47,067 bases of DNA. Source: Paenibacillus cymbidii. GTDB taxonomy: Bacteria > Bacillota > Bacilli > Paenibacillales > NBRC-103111. Under the pieces are notes generated by a model, which saw nothing but the letters and a program-made list of their open reading frames with translations, made no database searches and was not told where the DNA came from. The stretch spans positions 1-47,067 of the forward strand of contig NZ_SHLX01000055.1 in assembly GCF_004764705.1 (NCBI RefSeq), read 5' to 3'. This document shows positions 27,117 to 36,900 of this stretch, one piece after another (position 1 is the first letter of the stretch; each line of letters opens with the position of its first letter). A program made the position numbers and the translations under genes.

Positions 27117-27307
27117 AATAGGCCATGAAAAATGGCCTATTGTCCTCATTTCGCCTGCTTCGTCGAAAATAACCAGTAAAAACACTGGTTATTTGCTCCA
27201 AATGACGCCAATCCGGGCAGCTTGACGCGAATAGCCAGTGAAATCGCTGGCTATTTCGTCGCGACTCCCCATTTTTAGCGAAATAGGCCATAAAAGGTGG
27301 CTTATTT
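27117..27307. repeat. Composite four-hairpin element, copy 3
   Basis: Hairpins B, A, A, B lie at 27117-27141, 27167-27194, 27230-27256 and 27281-27307, with centres about 51, 62 and 51 bp apart. The first is perfect (AATAGGCCAT with ATGGCCTATT). Because the order is B-A-A-B with equal outer spacing, the whole element is close to symmetrical. It sits between the divergent minus-strand operon and the sensor kinase gene. Unlike the other two copies, it lacks the GCACAAA/TTTGTGC flank. Confidence 0.88.
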
Positions 27308-27349
27308 CGCCGCCCTCCCCGCTCGAACCGATGGAGTGAACCGGCATAC

Positions 27350-27434
27350 AGTCGGTTTTGTACCACAGAAGTCGGAATTCGACCTGTAAACGGCCGGGCG
27401 GTTGTACTTTAATGAGAATAGGCAATGGTATAAT
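27350..27434 (+). promoter_or_regulatory. Candidate promoter of the sensor kinase gene
   Basis: An extended -10 (TGG-TATAAT, box at 27429-27434) lies 47 bp before the kinase start. The -35 region is weak (ACTTTA at 17-nt spacing). Upstream, AGTCGG occurs twice exactly 20 bp apart (27350-27355 and 27370-27375). The first copy reads GTCGGTT, like the 20-bp direct repeat at 33803-33833. The promoter is fairly clear; the repeat as an operator is tentative. Confidence 0.5.
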
Positions 27435-27481
27435 GGGAGCAGCGAAGCGGCGACGTTCGGCAGCGGGTGGGGGGAAGCGGA

Positions 27482-30295
27482 TTGTGGAGCAAAATCAAGC
27501 ATAAGCTGACCCTGTACGCAGCGGCGGTGTCGCTGCTTTGTTTTCTCGTCACCAGCTTGTTTTTTTACTCGTACTCGGCGCGGATCGTTACCGACAATGC
27601 CAAGCACACGAACCGGGACCAACTGGAATCGGTGCGCCGCAATATGGATCTCGTGCTCGGCCGCATCGAAAGCGAAGTGCTGCTTCTGGAAGCGAACCCG
27701 GTCGTGCACCGGCTGCTGGACGGCGGCGGGGAGACGGACCCGGAAGCGCGGAACCGGCTGGCCATCGCGCTGGGCGGGGCGCTGAACGATGTGGTGCTCA
27801 AGCGCAACAAGGAGATCGACTACCTCGAAATCATTCCGCGGGACCGGCAAGCCCTGTACCGCTTGTCGACGGGCGACGCTTACGCCAACAACTACACGTA
27901 TGCCCGGCTCGAGGAGCTGCTGCAGGGCAAAGACTCGGCATGGATCGACCGCAACAACGCCGCGCCTCGAACGGACGGGGCGCAAGCGGCGCCAACGGAC
28001 GGCAAGATGATGATGGCCAAACGGATTACGGACCGGCAAACCGGCGAGAGCCGGGGCTATATCGTCGTCTACGTCCGCAGCGGGATCTGGAACGAGCTGC
28101 TTGCCGGCATTCGCATCAATTTGCAAATCCATTCCGCCCAAGGAAGTGTGCTGTTCCAATACGGACAAACGGAAGCGGCGGCCGACCCGGCGCGCATCGG
28201 CGCGAACGACGGCCTCTGGTCAGCGGACAGCGGCGGCTTCACGCTGGCCGGGAATCGCGGGCGGGCGATTGTCGCCTACGCCACTTCGGCCTACACGTCC
28301 TGGAAAATCGTCAGCATCATGAGCACCGACAAGCTGCTGGCGGAAATCAGCGCGCTCCGCAACCTCATTTTTCTGGTGGGGGTAAGCTGCTTCCTCAGCT
28401 CCATCATCCTGTCCCTGTTCGTTTCCTACCGCTACACGACACCGCTGCACCGCATCGAGCTGATTGTGGGCAGCATTCGCAAAGGCAAAGGCGATTTCTC
28501 CCAACGCATAGACACGACGCGTTCGCTTCGCCATCTGCTGCCCGGCAGCATACCGGGAATCGTGCTGATGTACACGGTCATCATCACGGTTCCGATTCTC
28601 CTGTCGGTGCTCGTGCTGAACCATCGTTCGGCCGAGACGATCGAGCGGCAATCGATCACGTATTATCGCAACAAGCTGGAGCTCGCCGCGCAGAAGATCG
28701 ATATCGGCTTGCAGAACGACAACCAGTGGCTGGACTATTTGTTCGGCGAAAAAGAATTGAACACCGCCATGGCGGCCTTCGCCAATGGCGACATCGACGA
28801 AACGGAGCTGGGCGGGCGGGTGCAGCGGATTGCGGGCAAAATCGAAGAGATCGCCTCCGGCAGCGTCGGCCTGACGCTGCTCGACCCGGAAGGCAAGCCC
28901 GTTTATTCCGGCGGATGCCGGCAGCCGCTGCTGAAGGAACAGTTGGGCAGCGTCCTGTCGGAGCGGAACGCGACGCGATGGATAAGCGTGGTGCAGGGCT
29001 GCGGCACGTATTACCTCAATTTCGGCAAACGGCTGATCGCGCTGGAGAATTACGGCAATATCGCTTTTTTCGATTCCCTCGGCTACATTGCGCTGCATGT
29101 CAACGAGCTGTCCGTCGAACGGGCGTACAACATGGGGAAGCAGGAGCCGGACATGCGCGTTTATTTGATCGACGAAACAGGAAAGGTGGTTTCCCATCCG
29201 GACAAGCTGCTGGTGGGAGGGGAAATGCGCGAGCCGGCCCGGGAGCGTATTCTCGGCACGAGCGGCGGCGGCTATTTTTTCGATGAGACGGACGGGGACG
29301 AACTGCTGGTCGTGCACAGCAAGCTCGCAACGGCCGATTGGCGCATCGTGGGCGAAGTGCCGACGGCTGCGCTTGCGGCGTCCATGGGCTGGCCGCGGCG
29401 CGTTTCCTACGGGCTGGTGGCCGCCAATCTGGCGTTCATCGTGGCCGCGATCTACTGGTTCATCCATCGCATGAACCGCCGGTTCCGCCAGATCAATCTG
29501 GCGATGGCGGATGCCGCCGGGGGGAATACGGCGGTGCGGATTGCGCTGCGCACGGGGGACGAAATCGAACGGCTGGCCGAAGGGTTCAACATGATGATGG
29601 CCCAGCTGTCGGAGCTGATCGAGGACAATTACCGCCAGGGCATTCGCCGCAAGGAAGCGGAAATGAACGCGCTGCAGGCGCAGATCAACCCGCATTTCCT
29701 GTACAACACGCTCGAATCGATCAACTGGGAAGCGATGATGATGACGGGCGGGGCCAACAAGGTGAGCGGGATGGTGACCGCGCTGTCCGACCTGCTGCGG
29801 CTCAGCATCAGCAAAGGCAAGGAGATCGTGCTGTTCGAAGACGAGATTAACCACGTGAAAAACTATTTGTTCATCCAGAAGGAGCGCTACAGCGACAAAT
29901 TCGACGTGGAGTGGGACATCGATCCGCGGCTGTACGGCTATCGTACGCTGAAGCTGATTTTGCAGCCGCTGGTGGAGAATGCGATCTACCACGGCATCGA
30001 GCTGAAGCACGACCGCGGCCTGATCCGGATCAACGGGTCGATCCGGCCCGACTATTTGCTGGTCGAAATCATCGACGACGGCTTGGGCATGTCCCCGGAA
30101 CAGCTGGACGCGGTTCGGCTGTCCCTTCACGACACGGACCCCGAGCCGGGCAGAGGGATCGGCATCCACAACGTCAACGAACGAATCCAGCTCTACTGCG
30201 GCAAGGCGTACGGCATCACCATCTACAGCGAACAAGGCGCAGGGACGCGGATCGAGGTGCGGCTCCCGCCGCATATCGGCGAGAACGAACGGTAA
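27482..30295 (+). CDS. YesM-family sensor histidine kinase with two sensor modules
   Basis: 937-residue membrane kinase. Module 1: helix 12-32, an extracytoplasmic domain to about 290, helix 292-316 and a HAMP-like linker (RYTTPLHRIELIVGSIRKG). Module 2: helix 358-380, a second extracytoplasmic domain to about 640, helix 643-661 and HAMP. The kinase core follows, with His738 in NPHFLYNTLE (His_kinase type of YesM/LytS) and a C-terminal ATP-binding domain with ENAIYH. Usual YesM kinases have one sensor and about 600 residues. Start TTG 27482 follows GGGGGGAAG; GTG 27467 is an alternative. The response regulator gene follows 71 bp later. Confidence 0.92.
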   Translation: MWSKIKHKLTLYAAAVSLLCFLVTSLFFYSYSARIVTDNAKHTNRDQLESVRRNMDLVLGRIESEVLLLEANPVVHRLLDGGGETDPEARNRLAIALGGALNDVVLKRNKEIDYLEIIPRDRQALYRLSTGDAYANNYTYARLEELLQGKDSAWIDRNNAAPRTDGAQAAPTDGKMMMAKRITDRQTGESRGYIVVYVRSGIWNELLAGIRINLQIHSAQGSVLFQYGQTEAAADPARIGANDGLWSADSGGFTLAGNRGRAIVAYATSAYTSWKIVSIMSTDKLLAEISALRNLIFLVGVSCFLSSIILSLFVSYRYTTPLHRIELIVGSIRKGKGDFSQRIDTTRSLRHLLPGSIPGIVLMYTVIITVPILLSVLVLNHRSAETIERQSITYYRNKLELAAQKIDIGLQNDNQWLDYLFGEKELNTAMAAFANGDIDETELGGRVQRIAGKIEEIASGSVGLTLLDPEGKPVYSGGCRQPLLKEQLGSVLSERNATRWISVVQGCGTYYLNFGKRLIALENYGNIAFFDSLGYIALHVNELSVERAYNMGKQEPDMRVYLIDETGKVVSHPDKLLVGGEMREPARERILGTSGGGYFFDETDGDELLVVHSKLATADWRIVGEVPTAALAASMGWPRRVSYGLVAANLAFIVAAIYWFIHRMNRRFRQINLAMADAAGGNTAVRIALRTGDEIERLAEGFNMMMAQLSELIEDNYRQGIRRKEAEMNALQAQINPHFLYNTLESINWEAMMMTGGANKVSGMVTALSDLLRLSISKGKEIVLFEDEINHVKNYLFIQKERYSDKFDVEWDIDPRLYGYRTLKLILQPLVENAIYHGIELKHDRGLIRINGSIRPDYLLVEIIDDGLGMSPEQLDAVRLSLHDTDPEPGRGIGIHNVNERIQLYCGKAYGITIYSEQGAGTRIEVRLPPHIGENER

Positions 30296-30366
30296 CGCGG
30301 CAGAAAGAAGAAGCCAGCTAGCATGCGAGCAAGGTTCAGGCAGCCAGCCCAAGGAGGTGTCCGCAA

Positions 30367-31878
30367 ATGTACAACGTGATGATCGTGGACGACGAGGACA
30401 AAATTCGCCGGGGGATTCGCACGATCGTCCCCTGGCCGGAGCTCGGCTTCGCCGTGCAGGGCGATGCGGCCAGCGCGATGGAAGCGCTGAAGCGGATGGA
30501 GGCGGAAGGACCTCCGGACGTCGTGCTGACCGATATCCGCATGCCGCTCATGGACGGCATCGCGCTGCTCGAGCAGATCAAGCTGCGGTACGAAGGCGTC
30601 GAAGTGATGATTCTCAGCGGCTACGACTATTTCGAATACGCGCAGAAGGCGCTGGAGCTCGGCGCGTTCGATTATATCCTGAAGCCGACCAAGCTGCCGG
30701 AGCTTACGGCGAAGTTCCGCAGGCTGAAGGAAACGCTCGACCGGCGCAACCGGGACAGGCGGCTGATCGAACGGGGCGCGAGCGAGGAGCGGGAGCGGAC
30801 CGTGCGGAACTTGCTGTTCGGGCCGGAGGAAGCCGCAACGGACGCGGTGGAAGCGCTTTCCACACGCGATCCGTTCGTTCTCGTCATTCAGCTCCAAGGC
30901 TTCCCCGACGACAACACGATCGCCGAAGCGAAGCGGCTGCTCGCCGGCGAAATGGACCGGCGGGGGATGCTGCCTCCCGTCGCCGACGAATCGCGCCGCC
31001 TGGCAGTAGTGGGCGCAGATGAACAGGCGACCCGGCTTGCCGGGGAGCTGCTGCAAGTGCTGCAGCAGGCGGGGCTTCGCGCCGCGATCGGAATCGGCGA
31101 CCAGGCGGCCGGCCGGGGCGGCGTGCGGGACGCCTACCGGGAAGCGGCGGCTGCCGCAAGCAGAAGCTTCTTCCGCGGCTTCGGCGCCGTTATTCCTTAC
31201 GACCCGCGGTTCGCGGACAACGAACGGCCGGCTTACCCGCAGGAAGCGGAGAAACGGCTGGCCGAAGCGGTCGATCGCGGCGACCGGGCGGCCGTTTCCC
31301 GGGCGATCGGCGAGCTGTTCGCCACGGCGTTCGATAACGAGCGGCTCGAGCCGGAGCAGGTTCGCGCGATTTGCCTTGAGCTGGTGCTGCTGCTGTCGCG
31401 CCACTTCAAAAGCTTGTCCGAACGCATCGTCGAGCTGTTCGATGAGGACCGGCTGCTGCACGCCAGGCTGGCGGAATTCGAGACGCTGGCGCAGCTGAAG
31501 GACGGGCTGCTCGCCAGCTTCACGCTCGTGATCGACTGTGTGCTCGACAGCCGCGACAACAGCCACAGCCGCATCGTCAAGGCGATTCGGCAAATCGTCG
31601 CCGAACGGTACCGCGAACCGCTTTCGCTGCAGACGATTGCGCATTCGCTGTTCATGAACCCGGACTATGTCAGCCGGTTGTTCCGCAAGGAAACCGGTCT
31701 TGGCTTCGTCGACTATTTGAACGAATACCGGATCGAACGGGCGAAGGAGCTGCTGAACGACATTACGGTCAAAAGCTACGAGGTCGGCTACTGGGTGGGG
31801 TATCAGAATCCGAATTATTTTTCGAAAATATTCAAGAAAGTAACGGGGAAATCGGTCACCGACTACCGGGGAGGATGA
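30367..31878 (+). CDS. YesN-type response regulator with AraC output domain
   Basis: 503-residue response regulator. The receiver domain occupies roughly residues 1-120, with the acidic pair Asp8/Asp9 (VDDE), phospho-acceptor Asp56 (VLTDIRMP) and the conserved lysine in ILKPTK. A middle linker of about 270 residues leads to an AraC double helix-turn-helix (LSLQTIAHSLFMNPDYVS and SYEVGYWVGYQNPNYFS). AAGGAGGT precedes the ATG. It is the cognate partner of the upstream kinase and ends 17 bp from the convergent AraC gene. Likely targets are carbohydrate genes in this island. Confidence 0.95.
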   Translation: MYNVMIVDDEDKIRRGIRTIVPWPELGFAVQGDAASAMEALKRMEAEGPPDVVLTDIRMPLMDGIALLEQIKLRYEGVEVMILSGYDYFEYAQKALELGAFDYILKPTKLPELTAKFRRLKETLDRRNRDRRLIERGASEERERTVRNLLFGPEEAATDAVEALSTRDPFVLVIQLQGFPDDNTIAEAKRLLAGEMDRRGMLPPVADESRRLAVVGADEQATRLAGELLQVLQQAGLRAAIGIGDQAAGRGGVRDAYREAAAAASRSFFRGFGAVIPYDPRFADNERPAYPQEAEKRLAEAVDRGDRAAVSRAIGELFATAFDNERLEPEQVRAICLELVLLLSRHFKSLSERIVELFDEDRLLHARLAEFETLAQLKDGLLASFTLVIDCVLDSRDNSHSRIVKAIRQIVAERYREPLSLQTIAHSLFMNPDYVSRLFRKETGLGFVDYLNEYRIERAKELLNDITVKSYEVGYWVGYQNPNYFSKIFKKVTGKSVTDYRGG

Positions 31879-31895
31879 ACGGGCATGCCCTCGCG

Positions 31896-32666
31896 CTACC
31901 TTGCTTTGGAAGGCGGCAAACCCATGTATTGCTTGAATTGGCGGCTGAAGAAATAGACGTCCGGATAGCCGAGCGCATCGGCGACTTCGGCGACGTTCAT
32001 GCTGCTCTGCTTGAGCAAATAGTCGGCCCGCTCCATCCGCACCTTGATGATGTACGACTCGACCGATTGCCCGTACAGCTCCTTGAACTTTTTGCCGAAA
32101 TAGCCGGCGGAGTAGTTGGCCCTTTGCGCCAATTCGTTGATTTTATGCCGTCTGGCCGGATACTGGTGAATGTAACGGACCACCTCGGCCATCGCCTGTA
32201 TGGCGGTGAACTGCCGGACCGGCTGCATGTCCTCGCGGACCAGGTGCAGCAGAAGCTGCATCAGAATCCATTTGGCCTCCCATTCGCTGCCGTACATCTT
32301 GCTCCGCATCTGCGAGACGTACCGGTCGAGCAAATAGCCGAAATGGGTCGATTCGTGGATGTTCCGGTAATGATCCGGGACCGACTGCGGCTCCGCAAGC
32401 AGCGCAAAATGCAAATAAGTCACGAGAATCGGCTTCGCCGGATTGTGCGTGCCGGAGATGTAATCGCCGGGGCGAATCAGCAGGCAGCTTCCGCCGGACA
32501 CCGGGAAGCGCGTGTCGTTCAGCGTGATGGCCCCTTCTCCCTCCCAAATGTACCACAGGTCGTAATCCCGGATCGGCCCGACGCGATTCAAGTTCCAACT
32601 TGGCTCGAGTTGGGTTTTTTCGAATTCGCGCTTCAGCAGCACATGATCGAGATTCAGCTCCAGCAT
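31896..32666 (-). CDS. AraC-family regulator with cupin sensor domain
   Basis: 256-residue soluble transcription factor. The N-terminal half is a cupin-like ligand pocket (LWYIWEGEGAITLNDTRF, LLIRPGDYISGTHN). The C-terminal 100 residues form an AraC DNA-binding domain (KINELAQRANYSAGYFGKKF, VAEVADALGYPDVYFFSRQF). ATG 32666 is preceded by GGGAGGTG. It is transcribed divergently from the PhyH gene at 32833 and is the natural candidate regulator of that gene. Confidence 0.93.
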   Translation of the reverse strand: MLELNLDHVLLKREFEKTQLEPSWNLNRVGPIRDYDLWYIWEGEGAITLNDTRFPVSGGSCLLIRPGDYISGTHNPAKPILVTYLHFALLAEPQSVPDHYRNIHESTHFGYLLDRYVSQMRSKMYGSEWEAKWILMQLLLHLVREDMQPVRQFTAIQAMAEVVRYIHQYPARRHKINELAQRANYSAGYFGKKFKELYGQSVESYIIKVRMERADYLLKQSSMNVAEVADALGYPDVYFFSRQFKQYMGLPPSKAR

Positions 32667-32709
32667 GCGGCGGCACCTCCCCGATACCCCGATATACGAA
32701 ATCGTGCAA

Positions 32710-32758
32710 ATTCGTCTCGTTATCGTCCATTCGTTCATGACCATCATACAAGTAAGAT
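32710..32758 (+). promoter_or_regulatory. Candidate AraC operator and promoter before the third PhyH gene
   Basis: ATTCGT is repeated 19 bp apart (32710-32715 and 32729-32734). A -10-like TAAGAT follows at 32753-32758, with the second repeat overlapping the expected -35 position (32730-32735). This layout suits an AraC-type activator bound next to RNA polymerase, and the divergent gene encodes such a protein. The hexamers are short, so chance similarity is possible. Confidence 0.35.
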
Positions 32759-32832
32759 GAAATGGCCGCCAGACCCAATCGTGGCGACGGCGCGCGACAA
32801 GGAGACGAGAGGGAAAGAGGAGGAGGATGCGC

Positions 32833-33723
32833 ATGCAACCGTTAACGTGGGATGAAACGAATCGCGAAGCGCTGCTGAAGGAGATTGGCGAACGGTTTGA
32901 CACGCAGGGGTACGTCATTATTCGGCAGTTTTTCGATCAGGCGCTGATCGAACAGGTGAAGCTTGTGTGCAGCGAGAAGGTGGACGCGCTTGCGGACAAG
33001 CTGAAAGCGAACGGCGTCGTCGAGGACGCGATGGAGCGGGAGCCGTTCGACAAGCGGCTGTACCGGCTGTTCAAGGACCGGATGGACCTCGCGCCAAAAT
33101 CGTTTGACCACACGCTGCACGTGGCCGAGCTGTACGAACTGTTTTTCAACCGCAAGCTGCTTGATGTGATGGCTTGTTTCCTCGGCGAAGAGCTCCGCCT
33201 GTATCCGAACTACACGGTGCGGCCGAAGTTTCCGCTCTGGGAAGGGACGCATGTGCTCTGGCACCAGGACGGCGGCTATACCAAACGCAAAAGCCAGCAT
33301 GTGGACAGCGGCACCGAGGTGGACACGTTCCGGATGATTAACGTGTGGGCGCCGCTGGTGCCGGCGACCAAACAGAACGGCTGCATGCAGTTCATCCCCG
33401 GCAGCCACAAGCTGGGCGTCGTCGAGCACGTGGACAAGGAGCCGTATATCGAAATCGTCGCCTCCGTGCTTGCGCCGCTGCTGAAGGACGCCGTCGATAT
33501 CGAAGTCGATCCCGGCGACATCGTGCTGTTCAACAACCTGATGTTCCATTACGGGCAGCCGAACACGTCGGACCGCATCCGCTGGAGCGTGGACTGGCGC
33601 TACCAGGACGCGACGCAGCCGACGAACCGGTGGACGCGCGGCCACATCGCCCGCAGCCGGCTCGAACCGTTCGCAGTCGTGCAGAGCGCAACCGAGTGGG
33701 AGAAGCTGTGCAGCTGGCACTAG
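32833..33723 (+). CDS. PhyH-family Fe(II)/2-oxoglutarate dioxygenase, third and distinct copy
   Basis: 296-residue dioxygenase. The iron motif is His144-Gln-Asp146 in LWHQDGGY; the distal histidine is in LMFHYGQPNTSD, followed by the arginine of RIRWSVDWRY. It is not a recent duplicate of the tandem pair at 8-9.6 kb, since it shares only the active-site pattern. ATG 32833 has AGGAGG six bases upstream; ATG 32827 is too close to it. It forms a single-gene unit closed by the hairpin at 33741-33786. Confidence 0.9.
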   Translation: MQPLTWDETNREALLKEIGERFDTQGYVIIRQFFDQALIEQVKLVCSEKVDALADKLKANGVVEDAMEREPFDKRLYRLFKDRMDLAPKSFDHTLHVAELYELFFNRKLLDVMACFLGEELRLYPNYTVRPKFPLWEGTHVLWHQDGGYTKRKSQHVDSGTEVDTFRMINVWAPLVPATKQNGCMQFIPGSHKLGVVEHVDKEPYIEIVASVLAPLLKDAVDIEVDPGDIVLFNNLMFHYGQPNTSDRIRWSVDWRYQDATQPTNRWTRGHIARSRLEPFAVVQSATEWEKLCSWH

Positions 33724-33740
33724 GTGAAGCGTAGGTTCCA

Positions 33741-33786
33741 GGCAAAAGCCATCCCCGCCGATCGACGGCGCGTGGTGGCTTTTGCC
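33741..33786 (+). terminator. Hairpin terminator after the third PhyH gene
   Basis: GGCAAAAGCCA (33741-33751) pairs perfectly with TGGCTTTTGCC (33776-33786), and GCCG/CGGC pair inside the loop. The T-run lies within the right arm rather than after it, so termination may be partial. Confidence 0.65.
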
Positions 33787-33802
33787 GTGCCGCGGGCGAT
33801 CC

Positions 33803-33866
33803 GGTCGGTTCTGCGAATCAAAGGTCGGTTCTGACGATGTCCATGGCGAAATCGATATGCTTTAAT
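33803..33866 (+). promoter_or_regulatory. Direct-repeat operator and promoter before the secreted toroid gene
   Basis: GGTCGGTTCTG is repeated exactly at 33803-33813 and 33823-33833, a 20-bp period (two helical turns). An extended -10 (TGC-TTTAAT, box at 33861-33866) follows, with a poor -35 (TGTCCA). This is the pattern expected for an activator of the AraC/YesN type. A related GTCGGTT with the same period lies before the kinase gene at 27350. The GTG start is 40 bp downstream. Confidence 0.5.
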
Positions 33867-33906
33867 GGGGGTGTCTCATCATTCGAACGAAGAGGGGGAA
33901 CGATTC

Positions 33907-36900
33907 GTGTACAGAACGATGCGGGGAATAGCGATTGCGGCGATGGCGCTCGCGATGTTCGGCGCAGCGACGAACGTCCGGGCGGCGGACACCAGCCTGG
34001 ACGAGCTGCTGGTTCAGGACCAGGCCGTCAACAACGGCCTGGGGTATTCGGAATCGCCGATCGGCGGGGATTTGGCCTGGGGCGATTCTTACTTCATGGA
34101 AGCTTACCAGAATGCGTACGATGCGACCGGAGACACCAAGTGGCTGGACAAAATCGTCGAACACGCCGACCGGATTATCGCCGGCGCGCAGGACATCAAC
34201 GGCGACGGTTATGAAGGCTGGTCGGACGGAGGAACGGCCCACTGGCTGCTGAAAAATACGGACTTCGCCGCTGCGGGTGGCGCCTCCTCGTCGCCTGAGC
34301 TGATCGTCAACGGCGGCTTCGAAACGGACGCGGACGCGAACGGCATTCCCGACGGGTGGACGCCGGGCGTCAATTCGGCCAAGTCGCAGCGTTCGACGGC
34401 GGCGCCGGACGTATTCGCCGGCAGCGCCGGCGCAACCGTCGAACTGGACGGGACGAACGCGAACTGGCTGGTGCAGACGATCACCGGCCTCGCCGGCGGC
34501 AAAACATATGCGGTCAGCGCCTACAGCGGCGTGGAAACCGAACAGGCCAACGGGCTTATCCAGGTGTACAACGCTACCACCTCGCAGGTGCTTGCTTTTG
34601 CCCGGGTGCACCATCTGAATTACGAGCAATTCCCGTTCCAGTTCACGGCGCCGTCCAGCGGCACGATCCAGCTGCGGCTGGGGCTCGAGGGCACGGACGT
34701 GGCGGGGCTGAAAGCCCGCTTCGACAACGTCAGCGTGAAGCTGGCGGACGCGCCCGGTCCGGAGCTCGTCAACAACCGCGGCATGGAAATCGTCGATCCC
34801 GGGGACGCGACGCTGCCGCAAAGCTGGACGAGGTTTCCCGTTTCCACCTCCGCCAATGTCTATTTGGCATCAGGCATCAACAACTGGCACAGCGGCACGT
34901 ACGGGCTGCGAGTGAAGAGCAGCGGGTCCGCTTTTCAGGGAATCTACCAGCATTTGACCTACACGCCGAACCAGAAGTACGTCGTTACCTTCAACGGAAG
35001 AGTATCCGATCCGAACTACAGGGGACGGGTGCAGCTGTTGAACGCGACAACCAACACCCCAATTGTAACCAAAGAGTTTGCCGATACGCGCTGGACCCGC
35101 TATGCGTTTGAATTTGCGGCGCCGGCAACGGCCGGGCAGGATCTGCAGCTCGTTGTGTACCACAACAGCGCGCCGAACGGATTCGAAGTGACGGTGGACA
35201 CCTTCTCGATCCGTTCGATCGTGCAGACGGAAGCGGGGGGCTGGACGCGCAGCGCCACGACGCCGCTTGGCAACGCCCACCGCACGAACGACCCCGACGC
35301 CTACCCGAACGGCGACTGGGGCATGGAGCTTGTCCACGACGGCACGAACGATCCGCTGATCGGTCAGCGGATTCTGAATTACGAACCGTCCGTTCCGCAC
35401 GCTTTCGAAATTCGTACGGCGCTTTCCCCGGGTGCGACGGGCGGCATGCGCATCCGCGACGTCACGGCCGGCGCCGTTATTGCCGCGAAGACGTTCAACA
35501 CAAGCGGCTCGCAGCTGCTCGACTTCACGACGCCGGCCGACCCGACGCACGAGCTTCAGGCCGAAGTGTACATGACATCGGGCACAGCCGGGCAAACGAT
35601 GCAAGTATATTACGCCAAACAAGTGCTGGCACCGATCACGGAACACTTCCATTACGACGGCCGGATCGGCGCGCCGATTGTCGAATTCGTGCGCACCGTT
35701 TACCAGGATGCTCGCCTGCACGCCAAGTACAAGGCGATTGCCGACGGCTATCTGGCGTTTGCCGCCGACAACCTGTTCCGCAAGTGGGACAATATCTGGG
35801 TGCAGCTGACCGGCACCGACGGCCAGGATAACGGCACCGGCATTTACCTGCTGCCTTCCGGCAACGACACGGAATGGTTCCCGACCCGCAGCGAGGTGCA
35901 CAACCACTACAACGTTTACGTCACTTTGCTTTATAACCTGTATGCGGCCACCGAAGGCATTCCCGCCTATGCGGCGGAACGGCCTTACTACTTGAGCCGG
36001 GCGAACGATTTGATGCGTACGTTCAAAAGCCATCTGCGTACGAATACGATTGACAGCGGCGCGTACGAATGGAACTATTGGGACAATCTCGGCAGCTGGG
36101 ACGACGGCTTGTATGTCAATTACGCGCAGTATTCCGACGATCTGTCGCATGCGGCCGCCAACCTGCCTGCTGTGCTCGCCGCTTACCGCGAAGGATTCGT
36201 CATGGGCGGCAGCGACATCGACAAGTTCGCCCGCACGTTCACCAACGTGCTCTGGAACGGCAGCCTGACGCAGCCGGTGCTGTCCTGGTACCTGAATCGC
36301 ACGCCGTATCATCGCGACGACGTGCTGCGCACGTATTTATTCCATCATTGGGTCGATCTCAGCCCGTTCAACCGGGAAGTATGGGACATTGCGAACGCGA
36401 TTTGCCGCACGGACATCTGTACGGTATATCCCGCTTCCGGCGTGTTCAAGGGCAGCCCGAACAAAACGTCGAATCCCGGCTTCGAGCTGGCGTCGACAAC
36501 CGACGCCACTTTGCCGGCCGGCTGGGACCGCTGGTTGTCTACGGCCAGCACCGCCTTTGTCTCCGGGACATCGCCCTACGCGGGCAAACATGTTGCGGTG
36601 CTGCGTACCGACGGCGCCGCCGTACAAGGGCTGGAGCAGAAGTTGACCGGCTACGAGCCGCAAACGGCATACACTGTTGCGTTCTCGGGCATAACGGACG
36701 GTACGGTTAGCGGCACCGTCGAGGCGTACGATGTGACGGCGGGTTCGACGCTCAGCAGCCGCACGTTTGCGAATACTGCTTGGGCGGACGACACGTTTGC
36801 TTTCGTGACGCCGCCAGCCGGGCATGATGTGCGCATTCGCCTGCATCCTGCCTCTAGCGCGCCGGCGGGTGCGGAGGTTCAGTTCGACGAAGTGCGGGCC

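Noticed and set aside
27117..27307. CRISPR array
   Set aside because: The repeated units are palindromes of two types with conserved, similar spacers and alternating 51/62-bp distances; there are no unique spacers of constant length and no cas genes.
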